From assembly GCA_050043005.1 (NCBI GenBank), contig JBHJIZ010000010.1, positions 1 to 16,787 on the forward strand: a DNA stretch of 16,787 nt. The letters are read 5' to 3'. The DNA is from Thermohalobaculum sp050043005 (lineage in GTDB: Bacteria > Pseudomonadota > Alphaproteobacteria > Rhodobacterales > Rhodobacteraceae). The notes under the pieces were generated by a model. The model saw only the letters and a program-made list of their open reading frames with translations, did no database searches and was not told the DNA's origin. Every line of letters begins with the position of its first letter. Position 1 is the stretch's first letter. The position numbers were made by a program, and so were the translations under genes. Shown here in pieces: positions 1-7,325 of this stretch.

Positions 1-1055
1 CCCGCGCCGCCCGCGCCGCCGCCGCCGACTCCCTCGCCACCCGGTTGGACGGACTGGACAGCACCGAGCCGGGGCAACCAGCCGTTCTGGAAGCCTGTGC
101 CGCACTGGCAGACGCACCTTTGTGGCATGACGGGATCCCGGATGAGTTGGCTGAGATGTGGGCGGACCTGAAAGCCCATCTGGAAAACGTGCCTGAGGAA
201 GGCTGGGACGTCTGGACCACCTGGTACGAGGACCGTCTGGCCGGTGATCGCCCCGTCAACAAAGCTCTGGAGCTCAAGCGCATCCTGATCCCGGCCGCGG
301 AGTGGAGGCAAGGCCCGGCGCATGTGAATGGGATCATCCGGAGGCTGATCGAGGAGTACAAACCGAAGCCGAGTGCTCCAGAGCAGAAACCGACGCCGGT
401 CCGGTTCGAGTTTCGCGAAGGTGCCGTCCGTAAGGCGCAGCCTGACAATCCGCAAACCCCAGAAAAAAGACGATCGGGTGCGGAACAATCGCACAAGGCG
501 ATCGCCGAGCTGTTAGATCGCGCGCTGTCGACAAACTCTGCACGGAACAATCCTACGGTTGCCTGGACACTGGAGAAGTGTCGCGCCAGCTTGGGTGGCG
601 ACTTCGAGTCGTTGGAGGTCGCGGCGTTGGGCGTCTTCGCAGCGCAGCTTGATGAACTGGCCAAGCGCGCGGACGACTTCTTGATGGGCGAGGCGGCGGC
701 GTCAGTGGTTGCCTCGAACGCGCAACTCCAGTTCCTGCTGCGGCAGTTGCCGCAATGGGCGGACTACGTGAAAGGCGTGGATGAGCCGTTTGGCACCCCG
801 CAACAAGAGAACGCTGCTGTTCGCGCTGTCAAAGCAGCCATCGAAGAAGTTGTGGCCGCCGAACCGGGTCTGGTTGCGCCAGATGCCAACCGAGAGCTTG
901 AGGATTATGCGACGGCGGCGGTGTCGGAGGAGCGTGCCGATGGCCCAACGGAACCATCAACGCTGGCGACGCGCAGCTATCTTCGGGTCGCCGGTGATTT
1001 CCTGGCAAAGTATACTGGTGCGCTGCTCGGTTGGGTCTGGTCGCCGGTCGAGTAG
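1..1055 (+). CDS. C-terminal part of an unrecognised Ala-rich protein (5' end outside window)
   Basis: The frame is open to the window edge, so the true start lies upstream; a TTG at 45 is the first possible start inside but is unlikely to be real. The first visible residues are an Ala/Arg-rich run that looks like the end of an Ala-rich repeat tract. Next comes a Trp- and acid-rich stretch with PLWHDGIP, EEGWDVWTTWYEDRLAG and RILIPAAEWRQGPAHVNGII, then a charged Pro/Lys linker with PKPSAPEQKPTPVRFEF, and then a mostly helical half. This type of module (LADAPLW..., WYEDRLAG) is familiar from uncharacterised alphaproteobacterial proteins, but I cannot give it a function. The frame stops at a TAG right after a hydrophobic, membrane-like segment (ALLGWVWSPVE) and continues open in the same frame beyond it, so the protein may be prematurely terminated. 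The coding call is good; the function is unknown. Confidence 0.75.
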   Translation, partial: RAARAAAADSLATRLDGLDSTEPGQPAVLEACAALADAPLWHDGIPDELAEMWADLKAHLENVPEEGWDVWTTWYEDRLAGDRPVNKALELKRILIPAAEWRQGPAHVNGIIRRLIEEYKPKPSAPEQKPTPVRFEFREGAVRKAQPDNPQTPEKRRSGAEQSHKAIAELLDRALSTNSARNNPTVAWTLEKCRASLGGDFESLEVAALGVFAAQLDELAKRADDFLMGEAAASVVASNAQLQFLLRQLPQWADYVKGVDEPFGTPQQENAAVRAVKAAIEEVVAAEPGLVAPDANRELEDYATAAVSEERADGPTEPSTLATRSYLRVAGDFLAKYTGALLGWVWSPVE

Positions 1056-1070
1056 GGCGCTCAGAAGGGA

Positions 1071-1277
1071 GTGGAGAATCACGCCGAGGCAACCATGGCC
1101 GGGGCGTTAGTCGGGGCGAAGTCCTATCTGCTGTATCTGGCCGAGATCCTGCCCGCCGAGTTTGCATGGATCCCGTCCGCGATGGCGTATGTCGCACGGC
1201 TGCACGGATCCTCGAAGAAGGACGATGAGGCAGCAAAAGGTAAGGGGGCTTCGACTGACCCTGCGGATGGGGACTGA
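1071..1277 (+). CDS. Short hydrophobic ORF in frame with the preceding gene; probable severed C-terminus
   Basis: This frame is the same as that of the preceding gene and is separated from it only by the TAG at 1053-1055; no other stop occurs until the TGA ending at 1277. It encodes a hydrophobic segment (SYLLYLAEILPAEFAWIPSA) and a Lys/Asp-rich tail. Read through the TAG, it would give the upstream protein a second hydrophobic C-terminal segment, which is a natural ending for a protein of this kind. Alternatively it could be a separate small protein: a GTG at 1071 has a purine run too close to serve well as a ribosome binding site, whereas an ATG at 1095 has GAGG five bases upstream and would give about 60 residues. 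I favour the severed-tail reading but cannot prove it. Confidence 0.4.
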   Translation: MENHAEATMAGALVGAKSYLLYLAEILPAEFAWIPSAMAYVARLHGSSKKDDEAAKGKGASTDPADGD

Positions 1278-1788
1278 GTGCAGTTCGTCAAACGCTTCGC
1301 ATCGCAATGCGGTGCTGCGGTGGGCCGAAGCCCCCCCTACGATCCTGCCCGGCACCGCGTGTCTCGATGCGCTCTGAGCGTTTGGCGTGTCGTCCGCACC
1401 TCTGCAGTGCACACGCAGTGCGAACAGAGAGCGCCATCCTTACGCATTGTTCCGCGAGGAACCGTCTTTGGGCATAAGCGCTCCGGCCCGGAGCACTGGC
1501 GCGCAGCGCCCCGGGCCAGCGCCCCGGGCCAGCGCCCGACCGTCCCCGGGGCGGGCACTTCTTCGACGCCCATGCAGGGCTGGAGCGAAGGAGGAGCTTC
1601 ACCATAAAGCGCAGACCAGAGACGACCGGGCGCCTACCCGCGGTCGTGGCTGGCCTTGCGCGCGACGTCGAGCTTGCGCGGCGCGGACGTGTCGACCGCG
1701 TGAGGTTCACAGGAGTTGCGTCAGCGACGGTGCAGCGTGGCGCCCGGCGCAGGCGAAGGGCGCGGTTCAGACCATCCCTATGTCGCGC
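1278..1788. other. About 510 bp without a credible gene
   Basis: Open frames here on both strands are Arg/Pro/Ala-rich and look like GC-rich shadows. The stretch holds a small hairpin with GTTCC and GGAAC arms around GCGA (1449-1462), GC-rich inverted repeats such as GCTCC...GGAGC near 1480-1494, and a 13-bp tandem repeat. It lies between converging genes (the first gene and hemH), so terminators are expected, but no hairpin is followed by a T run. No tRNA cloverleaf, SRP RNA or RNase P core motif was seen. A structured small RNA cannot be excluded. Confidence 0.4.
1504..1538. repeat. 13-bp GC-rich tandem repeat, about 2.7 copies
   Basis: The unit CAGCGCCCCGGGC occurs at 1504-1516 and again at 1517-1529 without change. 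A third, partial copy (CAGCGCCCG) starts at 1530. It lies in the non-coding stretch and is seen directly. It is probably a slippage product; no function can be assigned. Confidence 0.8.
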
Positions 1789-2835
1789 TCAGAGCCAGCC
1801 CTGCGTTTCGTTGGCGACGCCGGCCTGGATCAAGTCGATATGGGCCTCGTCGTCGATGAGGCAGGGGATGTAGTGGAAGTGCTCGCCGCCCGCTTCCTCG
1901 AACGCTTCGTGGATCTCCTCGTTGATCTCCTCGAGCGTCTCGACGCAGTCCGAGGAGAAGCCGGGCGCCATTATGGCGATGCGCTTGTGGCCCTCGCGCG
2001 CCAGTTTGGCGACGTATTCGACGGTGTAGGGGGTCAGCCATTCCTCTGGCCCGAAGCGGGATTGAAACGTCGTGTGGATTTCGCCCTTGGCCCAGCCCAG
2101 GCGCTCCATCATCAGGCGCGAGGTCTTCTGGCAGTGGCAGTGGTACGGGTCGCCCTTCATGAAGTAGCTTTTCGGCAGGCCGTGGTACGAGGTGACGAGC
2201 GCCGTCGGTTTCTCCTCGAAGCCCGCATAGGCGGTTTCGACCGATTGGGCCAGCGCGTCGATGTATGCCGGGTGGTCGTGATACGCGGGTGCGGTGCGAA
2301 CGGCGGGTTGCCAGCGCAAGGCCTGGAGCGAGCGGAACGCCTGGTCGTTCGCGGTCCCGGTCGTGGCGGCGGCGTATTGCGGGTAGAGCGGGAAGAACAG
2401 GATGCGTTCGCAGCCCTGCTGGACCATGCGGCGGACCACGCTGTCGGTCGACGGATTGCCATAGCGCATCGCGAAGTCGACCATGACGCTGTCGCCGAAC
2501 TGTGCGGTCATCCGTGCGCGCAGTTTGTCGGTCTGCGAGCGTGTGATCGTCAGCAGCGGGCTTTCGTCGAGGTCCTCGTTCCAGCTGCCGCGATAGGCCT
2601 CGCCCGACGAGAACGGGCGCTTGGTGAGGACGATCAGCTTGAGGATCGGTTGCCAGAGCCAGGGCGACCATTCGATAACACGGCGGTCCGACAGGAATTC
2701 GTTCAGGTAGCGCCGCATCGACCAATAGTCGTGCCCGTCGGGCGTACCGAGATTGGCCAGGACGATCCCGACCCGCGCGGGCGGGACCGCCGGGTGATCC
2801 GATGCGGCGTGCGTGAGGCGGCCACGGCCGGGCAT
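1789..2835 (-). CDS. hemH: Ferrochelatase
   Basis: This enzyme inserts Fe2+ into protoporphyrin IX, the last step of protoheme synthesis. The family signatures are all present, numbered from the ATG at 2835: NLGTPDGHDYWSMRRYL near the N-terminus (28-44), SYHGLPKSYF with the conserved active-site His (H218), FGPEEWLTPYT (261-271), and PGFSSDCVETLEEINEE (291-307) with the conserved acidic residues. The length of 348 residues matches the usual 340-360. The ATG at 2835 has no clear ribosome binding site. A TTG at 2859 with GGAG six bases upstream would add eight residues and is a real alternative start. The gene ends in TGA and converges with the genes at the left edge. The nearest upstream gene, the glutathione transferase on the same strand, is about 180 bp away, so separate transcription is likely. 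Identity is very secure; the start is less so. Confidence 0.96.
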   Translation of the reverse strand: MPGRGRLTHAASDHPAVPPARVGIVLANLGTPDGHDYWSMRRYLNEFLSDRRVIEWSPWLWQPILKLIVLTKRPFSSGEAYRGSWNEDLDESPLLTITRSQTDKLRARMTAQFGDSVMVDFAMRYGNPSTDSVVRRMVQQGCERILFFPLYPQYAAATTGTANDQAFRSLQALRWQPAVRTAPAYHDHPAYIDALAQSVETAYAGFEEKPTALVTSYHGLPKSYFMKGDPYHCHCQKTSRLMMERLGWAKGEIHTTFQSRFGPEEWLTPYTVEYVAKLAREGHKRIAIMAPGFSSDCVETLEEINEEIHEAFEEAGGEHFHYIPCLIDDEAHIDLIQAGVANETQGWL

Positions 2836-3016
2836 GATGGCGGCGCTTTGGTCGAACAAGGGTGTCTCCAGCTTCTGGACAATACATGCGTCTCGGCAAC
2901 AGGCCCGCAAAACGCGCCTACCGCTTACATTGGACCTATCTCAGCCGCTCACGACGTCAAGCAGACGGCCGGGACACAGCATCGCACCTTCGGTCGCGCG
3001 CGTGCCCGTTCTTCGG

Positions 3017-3907
3017 TTACTCGGCCGCCGGTTGCAGCTTGTCCTGCGTCCGGGTTTCGAAGTCGCTGGCCGAGTGACGTTCGTGGAGCTGTTCGGACGG
3101 ATCCCCGGCCATCCGGTTGACCATGCGGCCGCGCTGATAGGCCGGACGGTTCGAGATCTCGTCGTACCAGCGTCCGACATTCTCGTATTCGTGCACCGAG
3201 AGGAACTTGGCCGAGTCAAAACCGTCGCCGGAATAGATCTTGCCGGTGGTCAGCAGGCCGTACCAAGGCGCGATCGCCATGTCAGCGATGGTGTACTCGT
3301 CGCCCGCAACGTACTTCGCCTCGCCCAGACGCGTGTCGAGCACGTGCATCTGGCGCTTCACCTCCATGGCGAAACGGTTGATCGGGTACTCCTGTGGAAA
3401 CGGCGCATAGGCATAGAAATGGCCAAACCCGCCGCCCAGGTACGGCGCCGAGCCCATCTGCCAGAACAGCCAATTCATCGCCTCGGTGCGCGCCGCCAGA
3501 TCGGTCGGCAAGAAAGCGCCGAACTGCACGGCCAGGTAAAACAGGATCGACGCCGACGCGAACACCCGGGTCGGCTCGGACGTCGAGTAGTCGATCAGCG
3601 CCGGGATCTTCGAGTTCGGGTTGGCCGCAACGAAACCCGACCCGAACTGGTCGCCGTCACCGATCTTGATCAGCCAGGCGTCATATTCGGCAGCACTATG
3701 ACCGGCCTCAAGCAATTCCTCGAACATCAACGTGACCTTGACGCCATTGGGCGTGGCCAGCGAGTAGAGCTGGTGCGGATGCGCGCCCTTGGGCAGCTCT
3801 TTCTCGTGCGTGGCGCCAGAGATCGGACGGTTGATCGATGCAAACTTGCCGCCGTTCTCGCTGTCCCATTTCCACACTTCGGGGGGCGTATAACCGGTGT
3901 CGCTCAT
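3017..3907 (-). CDS. yghU: Glutathione S-transferase, YghU-type disulfide-bond oxidoreductase
   Basis: The whole sequence reads like E. coli YghU, which has glutathione-dependent disulfide-bond reductase activity and weak peroxidase activity. Landmarks are the N-terminal extension VWKWDSENGGKFA, INRPISGATHEKELPKG (25-41), the thioredoxin-like fold start HQLYSLATPNGVKVTLM, YDAWLIKIGDGDQFGSGFV, NPNSKIPALIDY, the helical domain MNWLFWQMGSAPYLGGGFGH, VAGDEYTIADMAIAPWYG, and the C-terminal EQLHERHSASDFETRTQDK. The length of 296 residues is close to the 288 of YghU. The ATG at 3907 is supported by GAAGGAAG seven bases upstream. It is divergent from the DinB-like gene across 190 bp that includes AT-rich hexamers (for example TATACT near 3982), but I could not assign a complete promoter. 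It probably acts in cytoplasmic thiol and oxidative-stress metabolism; the physiological substrate is unknown. Confidence 0.93.
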   Translation of the reverse strand: MSDTGYTPPEVWKWDSENGGKFASINRPISGATHEKELPKGAHPHQLYSLATPNGVKVTLMFEELLEAGHSAAEYDAWLIKIGDGDQFGSGFVAANPNSKIPALIDYSTSEPTRVFASASILFYLAVQFGAFLPTDLAARTEAMNWLFWQMGSAPYLGGGFGHFYAYAPFPQEYPINRFAMEVKRQMHVLDTRLGEAKYVAGDEYTIADMAIAPWYGLLTTGKIYSGDGFDSAKFLSVHEYENVGRWYDEISNRPAYQRGRMVNRMAGDPSEQLHERHSASDFETRTQDKLQPAAE

Positions 3908-4097
3908 GATGTACTTCCTTCAGGGGGGACTCGTTGCAGCGTGATATATGCCCGCTTTTCCCGGTTTGCAGGCAGGATGGCGATATACTGTTCACAATCG
4001 CGGGTATTCTATTTCACAGAAAACTGCTGGATAGACGTTGGGTTCGGGTCCGGCTTTGGGCGCTGATCCGAGACGATCCGAAACAAGGAGCATTCCG

Positions 4098-4559
4098 ATG
4101 CAGCTTTCGCTGCCAGAGTTGCAGGCCGAGTGGGATCAGATGCGTGGGCTGACACTGGACCTGCTGGCGGCGTGCTCGGAAGAGGATCTGCTTCACGAGC
4201 CGCCCGGAAGCGGTGCGCTCTGGAAGCAGTTCCGGCATGTCGGCGGCATTCATGAAACCTACCTCGCCGCCATAGACCAGGGACGCATCGTCTTTGACTT
4301 GGGCGCACGAACGTATCGGGGCGGTCCGTCGCAATCGGCGCTGACGGAGTACTTTGCCGGTCTTTCAGATCGCCATGCCGATGTCTTCACACATGCGGCA
4401 CGCGACCGGCAGATCGACTGGTTCGGAGAACCAGTATCCTTGCCGCTGCATCTGGTGCGGTTGATCGGCCATGAAACGCTGCATCATGGCCAGTTCATTC
4501 TACACTGGAGAGCGCTGAAACATCCGTTCCCGGCAAGCTGGCAGGCCTGGGGCGTCTGA
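4098..4559 (+). CDS. DinB-like putative metal-dependent four-helix protein
   Basis: The product is a 153-residue all-helical protein with the DinB/YfiT-type arrangement: an N-terminal helix (LPELQAEWDQMRGLTLDLL), GALWKQFRHVGGIHETYL with a His, and the C-terminal HETLHHGQFILHWR with His residues that would complete a metal site. Length is typical for the family (about 150-170). Family members include bacillithiol and mycothiol transferases, but most are uncharacterised and the substrate here cannot be predicted. The start is fixed by AAGGAG seven bases before the ATG. The stop is only 34 bp from the converging end of pdhC, with no clear terminator between them. Confidence 0.8.
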   Translation: MQLSLPELQAEWDQMRGLTLDLLAACSEEDLLHEPPGSGALWKQFRHVGGIHETYLAAIDQGRIVFDLGARTYRGGPSQSALTEYFAGLSDRHADVFTHAARDRQIDWFGEPVSLPLHLVRLIGHETLHHGQFILHWRALKHPFPASWQAWGV

Positions 4560-4593
4560 CCGCGCCAGACCCGCTGCGTGCAGGACCAACCGG

Positions 4594-5910
4594 TCAGACC
4601 AGCATCATGGTCGGGTCTTCGAGGTTCTGCTTGATCGCCTCGAGGAACTGCGCGCCCAATGCCCCATCGATCACCCGGTGATCGACCGAGAGGGTCACCG
4701 ACATGACCGTCGCGACCTCGAGTTCGCCCGCGTGAACAACCGGCTTCTGCACGCCCGCACCGACAGCCAGGATCGAGCCGTGCGGCGGGTTGATCACGGC
4801 ATCAAAGTTGTCGATGCCAAACATGCCGAGGTTCGAGATCGAGAACGATCCGCCCTGATATTCGTGCGGCGCCAGCTTCCGGTCACGGGCGCGGCCCGCC
4901 AGATCCTTCATCTCGTTCGAGATCTGGGCCAGTCCCTTGCCATGGGCGTCCTTGATCACCGGGGTCAGCAGGCCGCCCTCGATGGCGACGGCCACGGCGA
5001 CGTCCGAAGCCTCCATCCGCAGGATCCGGTCGCCCGCCCAAACGGCGTTCGCATCTGGCACGCGCTGCAGACCGGCAGCACAAGCCTTGATGACGAAGTC
5101 GTTGACGCTGAGCTTCACGCCCTGCTTCTCGAGCTTCGCATTCATCGATTTGCGCAAACTGAGCAGCGCGTCGAGTTCGATGTCGCGGCGCAGATAGAAG
5201 TGCGGGATGGTCGACTTGGCTTCCGACAGGCGCGCGGCGATGGTCTTGCGCATCCCGTCGAGCTTGATCTCCTCGTAGGGTCGTCCTTCGAACATCTTTG
5301 CGACGGCATCGGCAGACGGTCCGGCTGGAGCCGCCGCCGCTGGGGCCGCGGCAGGTGCCGCTGTCTGCGGTGCCGGGGCGGCAGCGGCAGGCGTGAAGCC
5401 TTCAACGTCCGCCTTGACGATCCGCCCCTTGGGTCCGGTGCCCTTGCCCTGCGCAAGGTCGATACCCTTGTCGGCGGCGATCCGGCGCGCCAGCGGCGAC
5501 GCGAAGACCCGTCCACCCGAAGATGCCACAGGGGCGACTGGAGCAGCGGCAACCGGAGCAGAGGCCGCGGGAGCCGGGCTGGCCGCAGGCGCGGCGGTCT
5601 CTTCCGGTGCGGCAGGCGCGGGCGCTACCGCCGGGGCCGAGGTATCGCCGATATCCGACGCACTCTCTCCTTCTTCCAGCAGAACCATGATCAGGTCGTT
5701 GACCTTCACGCCTTCGGTGCCCTCGGGCACGACGATCTTGCCCACGGTTCCTTCATCGACGGCTTCGAACTCCATCGTCGCCTTGTCGGTTTCGATTTCG
5801 GCGATGATGTCACCAGAGGACACCGTGTCCCCCTCCTTCACCAGCCACTTCGCGAGCGTGCCTTCCTCCATCGTCGGAGACAGCGCCGGCATGGTCACAT
5901 TGATCGGCAT
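4594..5910 (-). CDS. pdhC: Dihydrolipoamide acetyltransferase, E2 of pyruvate dehydrogenase
   Basis: This is the core of the pyruvate dehydrogenase complex and transfers the acetyl group from lipoyl-lysine to CoA. Domains in order: lipoyl domain 1-80 with the lipoylated lysine K43 in EIETDKATME; an Ala/Pro-rich linker about 93-130; the peripheral subunit-binding domain 133-171 (RVFASPLARRIAADKGIDL, GTGPKGRIVKADVEGF); a second Ala/Pro linker 173-200; and the catalytic domain from about 213 to 438, ending with the active-site motif DHRVIDG (H411, D415). The length of 438 residues is normal and the frame is intact. The ATG at 5910 is preceded by GGGAGGGGA, only 12 bp after the end of pdhB, so it is the last gene of a pdhA-pdhB-pdhC operon. 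The E3 gene (lpd) is not adjacent. Confidence 0.97.
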   Translation of the reverse strand: MPINVTMPALSPTMEEGTLAKWLVKEGDTVSSGDIIAEIETDKATMEFEAVDEGTVGKIVVPEGTEGVKVNDLIMVLLEEGESASDIGDTSAPAVAPAPAAPEETAAPAASPAPAASAPVAAAPVAPVASSGGRVFASPLARRIAADKGIDLAQGKGTGPKGRIVKADVEGFTPAAAAPAPQTAAPAAAPAAAAPAGPSADAVAKMFEGRPYEEIKLDGMRKTIAARLSEAKSTIPHFYLRRDIELDALLSLRKSMNAKLEKQGVKLSVNDFVIKACAAGLQRVPDANAVWAGDRILRMEASDVAVAVAIEGGLLTPVIKDAHGKGLAQISNEMKDLAGRARDRKLAPHEYQGGSFSISNLGMFGIDNFDAVINPPHGSILAVGAGVQKPVVHAGELEVATVMSVTLSVDHRVIDGALGAQFLEAIKQNLEDPTMMLV

Positions 5911-5922
5911 GGGTCCCCTCCC

Positions 5923-6570
5923 TCAGCGGTAGCAGACGGCCTTGGCCGCCGCGATGACGTCCGGCGTTGTCACCAGCGCCAGTTTCTCCAGGTTCGCGGC
6001 ATACGGCATCGGCACGTCCTTGCCCGTGCAGTTGATGACCGGCGCGTCCAGATAATCGAACGCCTCCTGCATCAGCACGGCCGAGAGGTGGTTTCCGATG
6101 GAGCAGACCGGGAAGCCTTCCTCGATCGTGACGCAGCGGTTGGTCTTCATCACCGACCCGACGACCGTGGCCGTATCCATCGGACGGATCGAGCGCAGAT
6201 CGATCACCTCGGCGGATATCCCATCCTCGGCCAGGGCGGCAGCGGCCTCCATCGCATAGGTCATGCCGATGCCAAAGCTCACCAGGGTCACATCCGTACC
6301 CGTTCGCGCGATGCGCGCCTTGCCGAGCGGCACCGTGTAATCCTCGAGATCGGGCACCTCGAACGACCGCCCGTAAAGGATCTCGTTCTCCAGCACGATC
6401 ACCGGGTTCGGATCGCGGATCGCCGACTTCAGCAATCCCTTGGCGTCCGCCGCCGTGTAGGGCTGGACGACTTTCAGGCCGGGGATCTGTGCGTACCAGG
6501 CTGCATAGTCCTGCGAGTGCTGGGCCGCCACGCGCGCCGCAGCACCGTTCGGGCCCCGGAAGACGATCGG
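5923..6570 (-). pseudogene. pdhB: Pyruvate dehydrogenase E1 beta, C-terminal part downstream of an in-frame TGA
   Basis: This segment continues in the same frame as the N-terminal part after the TGA at 6571-6573. It starts with PIVFRGPNGAAARVAAQHSQ, the typical alphaproteobacterial E1-beta text, and carries the rest of the pyrimidine-binding domain and the C-terminal transketolase-like domain (GLKVVQPYTAADAKGLL, ENEILYGRSFEVPDLEDY, VTLVSFGIGMTYAMEAA, IDLRSIRPMDTATV, CVTIEEGFPVCSIGNHL). Nothing is missing and the sequence looks under normal constraint. A GTG at about 6531 could in principle reinitiate, but half an E1-beta would not be expected to work. Either the TGA is an error or recent mutation, or it is read through. 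Confidence 0.85.
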
Positions 6571-7314
6571 TCAGCCCATCTGACCGCCGGACATGTACAG
6601 CGTCTTGGCCGCCGAGTTAATGATCTGGTCAATCGCCTGCATGGCGAAGTTGAAGGTCATGAACTCGACAATCGGCTTCAGCCCCGCGAAGGCGGCACCC
6701 ACGGCGATACCCGTGAAGCCGTGCTCGGTGATCGGTGTGTCGATCACCCGGCGGGCGCCAAACTCGTCCAGCAGCCCCTGTGAGATCTTGTAGGCGCCCT
6801 GATATTCGGCGACCTCCTCCCCCATCAGATAGACGTCGTCCTCGCGGCGCATCTCCTCGGCCATCGCGTCGCGCAATGCTTCGCGCACGGTCTGGGATTT
6901 CATCGGAGTGCCGTCCGGGTAGTCCGGCGACGGCTCGGATGCCACTGGCGCTGCCGCTACTTCGGCAGGTGCAGAGATCGCCACCGGCTCGGCGGGCCCG
7001 GCGGCGGGGGTCGGCGGGTGGGCCGTCGCCGGGCCCGCCGACGCCGAGCTTTCGGCCGCCGCGGCGTCTTCGCCTTCCTCCAGCAACACCAGGATCAAGG
7101 CGTTGACCTTCACACCCTCGGTGCCCTCGGCGACGACCAGCTTGCCGACCGTGCCTTCATCAACCGCCTCGACCTCCATGGTCGCCTTGTCGGTCTCGAT
7201 CTCGGCGATGATGTCGCCCGACGACACCGTATCGCCTTCCTTGACCAGCCATTTGGCCAGCGTGCCCTCTTCCATCGTCGGCGAGAGGGCCGGCATCAGT
7301 ACTTCAATGGTCAT
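6571..7314 (-). pseudogene. pdhB: Pyruvate dehydrogenase E1 beta with N-terminal lipoyl domain, cut by in-frame TGA at codon 248
   Basis: E1-beta pairs with PdhA to decarboxylate pyruvate. Residues 1-80 form a lipoyl domain (K43 in EIETDKATME), the alphaproteobacterial arrangement in which E1-beta carries its own lipoyl arm. A Ser/Ala/Pro linker follows, then the E1-beta catalytic domain from about residue 137 (VREALRDAMAEEMRRE, MGEEVAEYQGAYKIS, DTPITEHGFTGIAVG, KPIVEFMTFNFAMQA, TLYMSGGQMG). The frame ends here at TGA (6571-6573), exactly where relatives have Cys before PIVFRGPNG. Read through, 5923-7314 would encode 463 positions, a normal length for lipoylated E1-beta. The ATG at 7314 follows a G-rich ribosome binding site 11 bp after pdhA. 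One base change from TGC or TGT explains the TGA. Selenocysteine is possible on paper, but no SECIS-like hairpin was convincing. Confidence 0.93.
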
Positions 7315-7325
7315 TCCCCGCCCCC

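Noticed and set aside
1288..1710. Minus-strand open frames in the gene-free stretch
   Set aside because: Arg/Ser/Pro-rich with no ribosome binding site and no recognisable domain; not credible as genes.
1387..3120. Long plus-strand open frame opposite hemH
   Set aside because: It lies antisense to a complete ferrochelatase, is Arg/Ala/Gly-rich and has no family signature; it is a GC-rich shadow.
6571..6573. PdhB as a genuine selenoprotein
   Set aside because: The conserved Cys is not a redox-active site, no convincing SECIS follows the TGA, and comparable TAG interruptions nearby need a common explanation. Kept only as a minor option.
4678..6783. 701-codon plus-strand open frame opposite pdhC and pdhB
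   Set aside because: Its His/Arg/Asp-rich composition comes from the complement of the pdh codons; both strands cannot be real here and the pdh genes are unmistakable.
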